Source of the DNA: Hydrogenophaga sp.
Lineage (GTDB): Bacteria; Pseudomonadota; Gammaproteobacteria; Burkholderiales; Burkholderiaceae_C
Assembly (NCBI RefSeq): GCF_018780385.1
Contig: NZ_JADMJO010000003.1
Coordinates: forward strand, 682,001-746,000
DNA: 64,000 bases
Direction: 5' to 3'
In this document: in pieces, positions 41,633 to 51,547 of the stretch
How the letters are laid out: each line of letters starts with the position of its first letter
Numbering within the stretch: position 1 is the first letter of the stretch
Program-made: the position numbers and the translations under genes
Notes under the pieces: generated by a model
Seen by the model: the letters and a program-made list of their open reading frames with translations, nothing else
Database searches by the model: none
What the model was told of the DNA's origin: nothing

Positions 41633-42679
41633 ATGAACCCCCGCAAGACAACGCCCCTGCTCGCCGGCCTGCTGGCATCGTTGCTGAGCGCCACCGCCCA
41701 CGCGGGCACCGGTCTGACCGAACTCCCGGGCCAGGGCAGTGATGGCCCCGTGACCGTGTACTACCCCACCGATGCCGACGACGTGCCCGTCTCGCGTGGA
41801 CCGTTTCGCCTGCGGCTCGCGCCCGGCAGTGTGCCCGCCCGTGGCAACGGCCGCCTGGTCGTCATCTCGCACGGCTCGGGCGGTGCGCCCTGGGTCCATG
41901 CCGATCTGGCTCGCACGCTGGTCCAGGCCGGCTTCGTGGTGGCCATGCCCGAACACCAGGGGGACAACTACAAGAACACCCGCAACCCCGGCCCCGACAG
42001 CTGGAAGCTGCGGCCGGCCGAGGTGTCGCGCGCCATCGATACCGTCGCGCGCGACCCGCGCTTCGCCCCCCTGCTCGCGCTGGACAAGGTCGGCATGTAC
42101 GGCATGTCGGCCGGCGGCCACACGGCGCTCAGCCTCGCGGGCGGTCGCTGGTCGCCAGCCCGCTTCAAGGCCCACTGCGAGGCCCACATCGCCGAGGACT
42201 TCCCGGCCTGCGTGGGCCTGTTCACGCGGCTCACCGGCGGCGTGCTCGACGGCGTGAAGAAGGCGGCAGCGGTGAACGTGATCGGCCAGCGCTTCGACGA
42301 CGCGACCTGGCACACCCACCACGATCCGCGTGTGGCGGCGGTGGTGGCCGGTGTGCCCGCGTCGGCCGACTTCGACCCGGCTTCGCTCGCCACGCCGCGC
42401 GTCCCGCTGGGTCTGGTGACGGTCGGGCGCGACCGGTGGCTGACCCCGCGCTTTCACAGCGACCGCATCGCGCAGGCCTGCACACCGTGCGAGCGCATCG
42501 CCCACCTGCCAGACGCCGGCCATGGCGCGCTGCTGTCGCCGCCGGTCCCGCCGGAGGTGATGGGCGCCCTGGAGGCCGACCTGCTGGCCGACCCGCCGGG
42601 CTTCGACCGCGCCGTGCTGCCCGAGGTCGACCGCAGAATAGCCGCCTTTTTCCGCACCCACCTGAGCACCGCCCCATGA
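41633..42679 (+). CDS. Exported alpha/beta-hydrolase (dienelactone-hydrolase-like)
   Basis: 348 residues. Signal peptide LLAGLLASLLSATAHA with cleavage before GTG, so exported. Nucleophile motif GMSAGGHTAL, oxyanion loop VISHGSGGA, and catalytic His in DAGHGALLSP. Resembles PET/polyester-degrading-like or platelet-activating-factor-acetylhydrolase-like hydrolases rather than known lipases. Substrate unknown. Its stop overlaps a Met codon (ATGA) of the following frame, but the 2TM start may be further down. Confidence 0.85.
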   Translation: MNPRKTTPLLAGLLASLLSATAHAGTGLTELPGQGSDGPVTVYYPTDADDVPVSRGPFRLRLAPGSVPARGNGRLVVISHGSGGAPWVHADLARTLVQAGFVVAMPEHQGDNYKNTRNPGPDSWKLRPAEVSRAIDTVARDPRFAPLLALDKVGMYGMSAGGHTALSLAGGRWSPARFKAHCEAHIAEDFPACVGLFTRLTGGVLDGVKKAAAVNVIGQRFDDATWHTHHDPRVAAVVAGVPASADFDPASLATPRVPLGLVTVGRDRWLTPRFHSDRIAQACTPCERIAHLPDAGHGALLSPPVPPEVMGALEADLLADPPGFDRAVLPEVDRRIAAFFRTHLSTAP

Positions 42680-42711
42680 ACACCCTCTCACCTAGAATGA
42701 AATCGACCACC

Positions 42712-43008
42712 ATGAACACCCCCTTGTCTTCGCAAGAAATCGACAAACTCGCGCGCCGGCGCGCCGGCGCCAAACTCGGCTGGTACACGCACGCCGCGGT
42801 CTACGTGCTGGTCAACCTGGTGCTGCTGGGCCTGTCGGCCAACGGCTTTGGCACCCGCCCCTGGTCCGTGTTTCCGCTGCTGGGCTGGGGCCTGGGTCTG
42901 ACGCTGCACGGGCTGTCCGTCTTTCTCATCGGCGCGGGTGGCGGCCTGCGCGAGCACCTGGTGCAGCAGGAACGCGAGCGCCTCCAGCGCCAACAAGGCA
43001 GGCCTTGA
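42712..43008 (+). CDS. 2TM domain-containing small membrane protein
   Basis: 98 residues (110 if the ATG at 42676, overlapping the hydrolase stop, is used; a third Met is at 42697). Two helices: YTHAAVYVLVNLVLLGL and FPLLGWGLGLTLHGLSVFLI, separated by a short loop, with a charged C-terminus. Matches the 2TM domain family that often precedes or is fused to LytS-type kinases. Its stop overlaps the TTG of the kinase gene (TTGA). Probably part of the sensory unit. Confidence 0.75.
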   Translation: MNTPLSSQEIDKLARRRAGAKLGWYTHAAVYVLVNLVLLGLSANGFGTRPWSVFPLLGWGLGLTLHGLSVFLIGAGGGLREHLVQQERERLQRQQGRP

Positions 43009-44069
43009 GAACCGCGCCCGCCATCAACTGGCTTGCCAAGCTGCGGCACTTCCTGCAAGTGATGGCCTTCGCCTTGATGGTCGCGACGCTGCAGTACGCC
43101 TTCATGCCCGAACGCCCCTACGGGCCGCCCCTGGTGTACTCACTGCTGATCGCCACCCTCACCTGGGCCGTGATCGACCTCGGGCGCGATCTGTTTCCCT
43201 CGGCCGCCGAAACCGGCTGGCCCAAGGGCTATGCGGGCCTGGCGCTGGTGCTGGCCGGCATCGTCATCGGCTACCTCGTGGGCACCACCCTTGCCGACGC
43301 GGTGTGTCGGTACTTCCAGTGGTACCCACCCGGCACGGGCCAGACCACGAGCGAGCTGCGCAGCTCCATCCTGATCACCGCGCTGGCCGGGGTCGTGGGC
43401 TCGTTCTACTTCTACGCCGTCAACAAGGGCGCCTACCTCCAGCGCAAGATGGCCGAGGCGCGTCATCAGGCCAACGAAGCGCGCCTGAAGCTGCTCGAAT
43501 CGCAGCTCGAGCCGCACATGCTGTTCAACACCCTGGCCAACCTGCGCGCGCTGATCGGCACCGACCCCGCGCGCGCCACCGCCATGCTCGACCGGCTCAA
43601 CGACTACCTGCGCGCCACCCTCACCGCCTCGCGCACCGACGCAGTGTCGGGCCGCCACACCCTGGCCGACGAATTCGCCCGCCTGCGCGACTACCTCGAG
43701 CTGATGGCCGTGCGCATGGGCCCGCGCCTGCGCTACACGCTGGAGCTGCCCGAAGCGCTGAGCGCGCAGCCGGTGCCACCGCTGCTGCTGCAACCGCTGG
43801 TGGAGAACTGCATACGCCACGGGCTGGAGCCCAGTCTGCAGGGCGGTGAAATTCGCGTGGTGGCGCGCCTGGGCGCCGCCGGGCTGGAGCTGGAGGTGAG
43901 CGACACCGGCGTCGGCTGCGCGCCATCGCCCACGCCGGGCTTCGGCATCGCACAGGTGCGTGAACGCCTGGCCACCGCCTACCCCGTTGGCCAGGCCCGC
44001 ATGGACTGGCACAGCCAGCCCGATGGCGGCACGCGCGCCCTGCTCACCCTGCCTTTGCAAACCGCATGA
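43005..44069 (+). CDS. LytS/YehU-type sensor histidine kinase
   Basis: 354 residues from a TTG start (MRTAPAINWL). Four to five TM helices in the first 145 residues, then the LytS kinase module: phospho-acceptor His171 in ESQLEPHMLFNTLANLRAL, LLQPLVENCIRHGLEP and DTGVGC. Paired with the LytTR regulator by a 4-nt ATGA overlap. The TTG start overlapping the upstream stop suggests translational coupling; no better ATG in-frame nearby. Senses an unknown membrane or extracellular signal. Confidence 0.9.
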   Translation: MRTAPAINWLAKLRHFLQVMAFALMVATLQYAFMPERPYGPPLVYSLLIATLTWAVIDLGRDLFPSAAETGWPKGYAGLALVLAGIVIGYLVGTTLADAVCRYFQWYPPGTGQTTSELRSSILITALAGVVGSFYFYAVNKGAYLQRKMAEARHQANEARLKLLESQLEPHMLFNTLANLRALIGTDPARATAMLDRLNDYLRATLTASRTDAVSGRHTLADEFARLRDYLELMAVRMGPRLRYTLELPEALSAQPVPPLLLQPLVENCIRHGLEPSLQGGEIRVVARLGAAGLELEVSDTGVGCAPSPTPGFGIAQVRERLATAYPVGQARMDWHSQPDGGTRALLTLPLQTA

Positions 44070-44860
44070 ACGCCACCGCCCTGATCGCTGAAGACGAACC
44101 ACTGCTGGCCCAGGCCCTGCAAGCCGAGCTGGCGCAGGCCTGGCCCGCGCTGGCTGTGGTGAAGGTGGTGGGCGACGGTGAGACCGCCGTGGCGCAGGCG
44201 CTGGCCCTGCGGCCCGACGTGATGTTTCTCGACATCCGCATGCCCGGGCAAAGCGGGCTGGACGCCGCCGCCGAGCTGGCCGAAGAATGGCCCGACGACC
44301 AGGCGTTTCCCGCACTGGTGTTCGTCACCGCCTATGACGCCTACGCCGTGCAGGCCTTCGAAGCCCAGGCGGTGGACTACCTGCTCAAACCCGTGCAGCC
44401 CGAACGCCTGCGGCTCACCGTGCAGCGCGTGCAAGCCTTGCTGGCGCAGCGGCGGCCCGCCACTGGCCCGCTGGACGCCACGCTGGAGCAACTGCGCAGT
44501 CTCATGACCTTGCCCGGCGCCCAGGCGCCCGTGGCACGCCTGCAGGTGATCCCGGCCAGCGTGGGGCAAACCATCCGCATGGTGCAGCTCACCGAGGTGC
44601 TCGCGTTCGAGGCGGCAGACAAATATGTGCGCGTGTTGCTGGCGCAAGGTGAGGTGCTCATCCGCACGCCGCTGAAAGAACTGATGCCCCAGCTGGACCC
44701 AGCCCTCTTCTGGCAGATCCACCGGGGCACCGTGGTGCGGGCCGACGCCATCGAGAGCGTCACCCGCAATGAAGCTGGGCGCCTGGGCCTGCGACTGCGC
44801 GCCCGGCCGGAGGCTTTTGGAGTGAGTCGGCTTTACGCGGACCGGTTTCGCGCGATGTGA
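44066..44860 (+). CDS. LytTR-family response regulator
   Basis: 264 residues. Receiver domain with phospho-Asp56 (VMFLDIRMPG), conserved Lys108 (YLLKPVQ), acidic pocket AEDEP; LytTR DNA-binding domain from about 150 (VLAFEAADKYVRVLL, LDPALFWQIHRGTVV). Cognate partner of the upstream kinase. Target promoters unknown; the divergent His-rich gene and the flanking secreted hydrolase are plausible. Confidence 0.93.
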   Translation: MNATALIAEDEPLLAQALQAELAQAWPALAVVKVVGDGETAVAQALALRPDVMFLDIRMPGQSGLDAAAELAEEWPDDQAFPALVFVTAYDAYAVQAFEAQAVDYLLKPVQPERLRLTVQRVQALLAQRRPATGPLDATLEQLRSLMTLPGAQAPVARLQVIPASVGQTIRMVQLTEVLAFEAADKYVRVLLAQGEVLIRTPLKELMPQLDPALFWQIHRGTVVRADAIESVTRNEAGRLGLRLRARPEAFGVSRLYADRFRAM

Positions 44861-44866
44861 GGCCGC

Positions 44867-45319
44867 TCAGCGGTGATCGCGGTCACCGCGACGGTCGTGG
44901 CCGCGATGACCATGACCACGGTGGCCGTGGCCATGGCGGCGGTCATCCCAACGCGGGCTGTGGCCCCAGTTGGAGCGGTAATACGGGCGCGGTTGCACGT
45001 AGATGGGTTGCGGATACACCATCACCGGATGCGGATAAACCGCGATGGGGCGGTGGTAGATCGGGCGGCGTTCTTCGTAGACCGGGTAACGCTCTTCGTA
45101 AACCGGATAACGGCTGCCGTACACAGGCGGGTAGTTGGACACACCCACGGCCACGCCCGGCGAGTGCACGCCGATTGACCAGGAGATGTTGTCGCGCGCC
45201 TGCGCTGGCGTGGCGACGGTGGACATGGCCCAGGCGCTGGCGGCCAGGGCGGCCAGTGTGAGGCCCCGGGCCAACGCCGAGGTGCGGGCCCAGTGGGCTT
45301 TGAGAGACAAGGTTTTCAT
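44867..45319 (-). CDS. Exported His/Tyr/Pro-rich repeat protein
   Basis: 150 residues. Signal peptide through ATPAQA^RDN. Mature part: WSIGVHSPGVAVGVSNYPPVYG, then tandem YPVYEER copies, then PIYHRPIAVYPHPVMVYPQPIYVQPRPYY and a C-terminal HGHRGHGHRGHDRRGDRDHR. Similar proteins in Burkholderiales are annotated hypothetical. The His-rich end may bind metals. Start has AGGAG before ATG. Convergent with the LytTR gene (6-nt gap). Confidence 0.8.
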   Translation of the reverse strand: MKTLSLKAHWARTSALARGLTLAALAASAWAMSTVATPAQARDNISWSIGVHSPGVAVGVSNYPPVYGSRYPVYEERYPVYEERRPIYHRPIAVYPHPVMVYPQPIYVQPRPYYRSNWGHSPRWDDRRHGHGHRGHGHRGHDRRGDRDHR

Positions 45320-45443
45320 GGCGGGCTCCTGAATTCGCGTGGGGCTGATGTCAGGGTTTTGGTTACCCTGTGCCTGCATTACAGACAATCACCCGCTTCG
45401 CTGTACCGCATGCCCCGTCAAAGTCGTTGCCAGACGTAACCCC

Positions 45444-46064
45444 ATGAACCCACATTCCACTCCCGCAGACGTCCTCGAAGTGCTCGATTTCTGGTTCGGC
45501 GACGGCTTGCAGCTCGACTGGCCCTCCGAAGACCGCAACGAACGCTGGTTTGGCGGCGGCCCGGCGCAAGACGACGCCATCCGCCAGCGCTTTGGCGAAC
45601 GGGTGGACACCGCGCTGGACGGCGGCCTCACCGACTGGGAAGCCGAGCCCCGCGCGCGGCTCGCGCTCATCGTGCTGCTCGACCAGCTCTCGCGCAACGT
45701 GCACCGCGGCCAGCGCCGCGCCTTTGACGGTGATGCCCGCGCGCAGCGCCTGAGCCGCCTCTCGCTCGCCGAGGGCATGGACGCCACGCTCACGCCGGCG
45801 GGCTGCGTGTTTCTCTACATGCCGCTCATGCACGCCGAAAACCTGGAACTGCAAGAGGAATGCGTGGCGCGATTCCAGCGGCTGGTGGACGCCAGCCCGG
45901 AGCCCCTGCGCGAGAAGCTCTCCAGCAACCTGCGCTTTGCCGTGGTGCACCGCGACATCGTGGCGAAATATGGGCGTTTCCCCTACCGCAACGCGGTGCT
46001 GGGGCGCACCTGCACGCCGGAGGAAGACGAGTTCCTGAAAGACGGTCCGCGCTTCGGCCAGTAG
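45444..46064 (+). CDS. DUF924 family protein
   Basis: 206 residues, whole DUF924 domain: EVLDFWFGDG, WFGGGPAQDDAIRQRFGE, LALIVLLDQLSRNVHRGQRRAFDGD, LYMPLMHAENLELQE, HRDIVAKYGRFPYRNAVLGR. Alpha-helical, cytoplasmic; some homologues are called bacterial conserved TPR-like proteins, but no reaction is established. Start at 45444; the ATG at 45339 lies in a low-quality leader. Confidence 0.88.
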   Translation: MNPHSTPADVLEVLDFWFGDGLQLDWPSEDRNERWFGGGPAQDDAIRQRFGERVDTALDGGLTDWEAEPRARLALIVLLDQLSRNVHRGQRRAFDGDARAQRLSRLSLAEGMDATLTPAGCVFLYMPLMHAENLELQEECVARFQRLVDASPEPLREKLSSNLRFAVVHRDIVAKYGRFPYRNAVLGRTCTPEEDEFLKDGPRFGQ

Positions 46065-46075
46065 GAACTCCACTC

Positions 46076-46167
46076 CGTTCGGGCTGAGCCTGTCGAAGCC
46101 CACGCCCACATGGTGGTGAACCCTTCGACAAGCTCAGGGCGAACGGGAAGAGCACTCAGGGCGAACG
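46076..46167. repeat. REP-like palindromic repeat
   Basis: Left arm 46076-46098 (CGTTCGGGCTGAGCCTGTCGAAG) pairs with right arm 46123-46145 at 20 of 23 positions; a third partial copy CTCAGGGCGAACG is at 46155-46167. This motif (ttcgacaagctcagggcgaac) is a widespread dispersed repeat in beta- and gammaproteobacteria, lying between the convergent DUF924 and membrane-protein genes. Confidence 0.85.
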
Positions 46168-46183
46168 GGGAGTGGGCTCAGTC

Positions 46184-47422
46184 TCAACTGGAAACGGACG
46201 CTAGTGGCTTCAACGCCGCTGGCAGCCAGCCGGCCAGCCGCGCGTGGATCTGTGCCTCGCGCCGCTGCCACCAGATGCCCAGCGCCACCACGCCCAAGCC
46301 CAGCAGCGTGAGCGCAAACGGGAACAGCAGGCTGTCTTCAAACACGCGGTACGACAGATAGCCCAGATAGCTCGCCACACCAATGGCACCGAGCACGGTG
46401 AACACGCGCCGGCCGATGGCCGCGCCCAGGAACACCAGGCCCACGTTGATGAGCGCGTAGATGAACTTGTTCACCTCCGAATCGCTGTCTCGCAGGCTCA
46501 AGCCCGCCCAGAACATGATGGCGCCGAAGAGGTAAAGCCAGAACGCGAAGTCTTGCCGGTTCAGGGGGTGCGTGGAAGCGAGCGTGCGCAGATCGACCCA
46601 CACCGCCATGGCGCAGGTGGCCAGGCCGAACACCAGCGACACGTCGCGCGTGAACTCCCAGTCGAAGCCTTGCTTTTGCATGAGCATGTGCGCCACGTCC
46701 ATGCTGAGGTACCAGATGGTCACCGCCACCGGCATCACCATGAACGGCAAGCGGAAGCGCCGCAGCATGACCACAGCGGCCGCCAGCGTGGCCAGCTCCA
46801 GCGTGAGCCAGCGCCAGTCGATGAAGCGGTGGTAGTCGCGGTAACTGTCATGCGTGCCTTCGGGCCAGAAACCCAGCCCGCTCTGCAGCGCCCACACCGC
46901 CAGCGGCACCAGGCACACCGCCAGCGTGGCCAGCACACCGGCGGGTGTGCGCAGGCGCTGCACCATGAGGTTGCGCGCCACCAGCAGCGCGCCCGTCATG
47001 TACGCAGTGGCCAGCGCAAACACGCCCCAGGCACCAAACAGCTCCCAGCCCAGCGTCATGAACAGCGTCATGGCGCCGATGGCCAGCATGCCGCCGAAGT
47101 AATACAGCGTGTTGGTGAACGAGAAGCTCGGCCCCGGCGCCACGCGCGGCATGGGCGCCATGGGCACACCCGACGGCAAGGGCTGCGCGGCCGGCGGCGC
47201 CAGCTCGGCCGCCGTCAAGCGCTGGTCGCTCCCCGGTGACGCCCACGAGGCCCAGAGTGCATGGGCTTCGCTCGGCACGATGGCGCCGCGCTCCACCGCA
47301 GCTTCAATGTCGGCCCAGCCCAGGCGCACGCGCACCGATGGCAAAAACACGTCTTCGGCTTGGGTGATCTCCCAGGTGGAGGGCTCGTCTGTGGGGATGG
47401 TTTCAGGGTTTTCGTTGTGCAT
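46184..47422 (-). CDS. Polytopic membrane protein, DUF2157-like
   Basis: 412 residues. A soluble N-terminal region of about 100 residues (EITQAEDVFLPSVRVRLGWADIEAAVERGAIVPSEAHALWASWAS) precedes roughly ten TM helices. The N-terminal helical motif and membrane part resemble DUF2157/GldM-unrelated permease-like proteins; no transport or catalytic residues are evident. Divergent from glnS. Function unknown. Confidence 0.7.
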   Translation of the reverse strand: MHNENPETIPTDEPSTWEITQAEDVFLPSVRVRLGWADIEAAVERGAIVPSEAHALWASWASPGSDQRLTAAELAPPAAQPLPSGVPMAPMPRVAPGPSFSFTNTLYYFGGMLAIGAMTLFMTLGWELFGAWGVFALATAYMTGALLVARNLMVQRLRTPAGVLATLAVCLVPLAVWALQSGLGFWPEGTHDSYRDYHRFIDWRWLTLELATLAAAVVMLRRFRLPFMVMPVAVTIWYLSMDVAHMLMQKQGFDWEFTRDVSLVFGLATCAMAVWVDLRTLASTHPLNRQDFAFWLYLFGAIMFWAGLSLRDSDSEVNKFIYALINVGLVFLGAAIGRRVFTVLGAIGVASYLGYLSYRVFEDSLLFPFALTLLGLGVVALGIWWQRREAQIHARLAGWLPAALKPLASVSS

Positions 47423-47567
47423 GTGTTGTGTGCCCCGGGGGGTTTCCTCGACTCCGCTGCAACGATAACGGAAAGCCGCGTGGGCGAGCTGTGCGGTGCG
47501 ACCATTCAGCCCGCGCCAGAGACCGCTTGCACCGAGGAGAAACGCAACGCGCCCCTAGAATGCCTTG

Positions 47568-49409
<1,842 letters not shown>

Positions 49410-49424
49410 ATCCTGAACAATCAA

Positions 49425-49444
49425 TTATTGATGCGTATCAATAA
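49425..49444. terminator. AT-rich hairpin between convergent glnS and rloB
   Basis: Perfect 8-bp inverted repeat TTATTGAT/ATCAATAA around GCGT, in the 57-nt gap between the two convergent genes. Could be a weak bidirectional terminator or a mark of the island boundary. No strong GC stem or long T-run, so confidence is low. Confidence 0.35.
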
Positions 49445-49466
49445 GATTGCAGCCACTTTGCCGAAA

Positions 49467-50050
49467 TCAACTCGCTTCGATTGCTAGTTTATTCAGCCGC
49501 TCAACAAGCTCGTGCACAGTGGTGTAAGGTTTGCATACTCCAGGAGTCGCTGCGGGTCCATGAATGGCTTTGAGTTTTTTAGCGTGCTTAATTGCATCAG
49601 CCTGTCTATCGAGAAGCAGTTGGTACATGTTTTCAGCATTTTTTTGTATGTACCCAGTTTTTTTCTGAGCAACTGCGCATATCGCGTTCGATCTATCCCC
49701 GTATCTAAATATTGGAAATGCAACAAATACCATAACTCAAAGCATTCATTCGAGAATGCGATATGAAATTTATTCTGTTTCGCCAACTGGAAAGCGTTTG
49801 CAACATGTGCAGCAGTAAAAGAATCCTTGTCGAAAACACACCAAACTTCACGGTAGCTGCCCTCTCCATTTAGTCGTATCGCGTCGTTTACGAGAGAGAC
49901 CGTGTTGCACCCTGTTCCGCGTACATCACATACACGGCTAGCCACTCTAAATGATCGAAAATAGTTGGGTTCGGTTTGCTCGCCCTCACAAACTATCAGG
50001 ATCTTTCGGATTGGCTGCCTAGTCCCGACAACTCTAGGTTTTAGATTCAT
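49467..50050 (-). pseudogene. rloB: RloB family protein with a frameshift near A7 tracts
   Basis: The first frame (50050 to about 49670) gives the TOPRIM-like RloB start ILIVCEGEQTEPNYF, VWCVFDKDSF and FSNECFELWYLLHF, then RTRYAQLLRKKLGTYKK. After two A7 tracts (about 49650-49672) family sequence continues one frame back: NAENMYQLLLDRQADAIKHAKKL, TTVHELVERLNKL, ending at 49467. Fused, it would be 194 residues, a normal RloB. One missing A at the second tract would explain it, as would transcriptional slippage or a sequencing error. The in-frame product stops at 49493 (185 residues). 4-nt overlap with rloA. Confidence 0.75.
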
Positions 50051-51417
50051 ATCTCACGTTGCTTCAAACGGTTTTTACGAGCGCGTTTGGGAGCAGCAGA
50101 TAGCTCTTCGCGCAAATAAGGCACTCCGCCATATGCTCCCTCTAAATAATTCTTTTCAAAGCTCGCATCATTGCGAACTTTAAACTCAACGAGTGACCGC
50201 AACGAACTCCGACCAAGTCCATCGCGACCCGCAAACCAGATCTGGTCGCGCCGCAAGATATCCCCATTCAACAGATTTGTGTCGTGAGTAACCGCGATCA
50301 ATTGCGCTCCATTTGGATTACCCTTGCTGGTGTTGAACATACGTAAAATTGCTTTTGTGACATTCGCGTGCAGTCGCGACTCAAATTCATCAATAAAAAC
50401 AATGTGAGCGGATTTCAGCGTATCGACGAGAGGGCCAGCAAGCGCCACCAATTTCTTTGTTCCTTCCGATTCGTGCATTTTCAAATCAAAGGATACCTCA
50501 CGAACAAATTCTCCTTCGGCGTCATACATTTTGTGAATAGAAATAATTTTTCTACTAGGGACACTCTGCACGCCTTTCAAGAGGGATTCTAGAACTGCAG
50601 CTTGTGCTTGTGCTGCCGGCTCTGAAGCCTCAGCATTTTCAACAGAAACCTCTACGCCTTGAAATTTAATTCCGGGGATTTCTTCACCCGCCTCAAAACG
50701 ATCAATACCCAGATCAAACGCCTTGAGAAGATTTTTTATATCCTCACCATATTCTGGGCTATCCAGTCGACCAGCAGTCCACGCCAAAGGCATGACGTCA
50801 TTTACTCCTGATATGATTTTTAGTCGCGTGAACCATTCTGTCACCTCTGTGGAGAGAGGGCCATCGAAGTTAGCGCAAACGGACAGAAATAATGCGTTAG
50901 AGCGGGTTCTTGCCTCCAACCCACGACCCTCTTTAAATGCTTTACCAACTTTTATAGAGTCTACGTCTCGATCAAACAATTCAACTGTTACCCCCCCCTT
51001 CTTCAGCGCTCGTCGACTTAGGCATTCCTTTTGAATTCGCTCCCGCGTCACAGATACTCCATATTGAAATAGATAGCTTCCTTGAATAAAAATGACCTCA
51101 AAGGAAGATGCTCCTGTTTCAGTATCTGGACTGAGCAAAAACGGCGTTACTTCTATCTCGGTTTTAGCCCTTGACTCCTTCGAAGAATCTAGCACCAAGC
51201 GCTTCAAAAACTTCAAAGATTTGACTAGGTTTGTCTTACCGCTGTTGTTAGCGCCGTAAATTACGGCGCATTTCAGTACGTCAAGGTCTGACATCACGGA
51301 CAGCACTGCGCCTTCATCAAGCGTGCGATCCTGAGATTTCCGCTTGGTAGCGAGCATAGAAAGAGTTACTTCATCCTTGAAGGATAGAAAGTTCTTCACT
51401 GAATATTGGAGCAGCAT
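50047..51417 (-). CDS. rloA: RloA-like AAA15-family ATPase
   Basis: 456 residues. MLLQYSVKNFLSFKDEVTLSM is the standard AAA15 N-terminus, so the start at 51417 is preferred to 51432. Walker A YGANNSGKT (54-62), a coiled middle, Walker B IVFIDEFESRLH and VTHDTNLL. Overlaps rloB by 4 nt. RloA/RloB resembles the ATPase-plus-TOPRIM logic of antiphage systems such as PARIS (AriA/AriB); a defence role is inferred. Base composition is clearly AT-richer than the neighbours, indicating recent acquisition. Confidence 0.82.
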   Translation of the reverse strand: MLLQYSVKNFLSFKDEVTLSMLATKRKSQDRTLDEGAVLSVMSDLDVLKCAVIYGANNSGKTNLVKSLKFLKRLVLDSSKESRAKTEIEVTPFLLSPDTETGASSFEVIFIQGSYLFQYGVSVTRERIQKECLSRRALKKGGVTVELFDRDVDSIKVGKAFKEGRGLEARTRSNALFLSVCANFDGPLSTEVTEWFTRLKIISGVNDVMPLAWTAGRLDSPEYGEDIKNLLKAFDLGIDRFEAGEEIPGIKFQGVEVSVENAEASEPAAQAQAAVLESLLKGVQSVPSRKIISIHKMYDAEGEFVREVSFDLKMHESEGTKKLVALAGPLVDTLKSAHIVFIDEFESRLHANVTKAILRMFNTSKGNPNGAQLIAVTHDTNLLNGDILRRDQIWFAGRDGLGRSSLRSLVEFKVRNDASFEKNYLEGAYGGVPYLREELSAAPKRARKNRLKQREI

Positions 51418-51547
51418 GGCCCGGAGCCTCATAAAAGCAGAAGGTGGAGCCGCATCATAGGATCAGAATGCCAAATTTTGAGGAAAAACCGCGAATTTGG
51501 CCGTCAGCAGTACTTTCCAGTGAGAGAGTTCCAGCCCCAGTCCTTAC

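Noticed and set aside
44867..45130. Antisense plus-strand frame with alternating Val/Ala/Met residues
   Set aside because: Mirror of the His/Arg repeat coding on the minus strand.
46076..46170. CRISPR-like repeat
   Set aside because: Only two palindromic arms plus a partial copy, without regular spacers; fits a REP element.
49650..49672. Programmed -1 frameshifting as the certain explanation for rloB
   Set aside because: The first A7 tract is in a suitable frame, but the family continues best from the second tract and no stimulatory pseudoknot could be shown. Kept as one option only.
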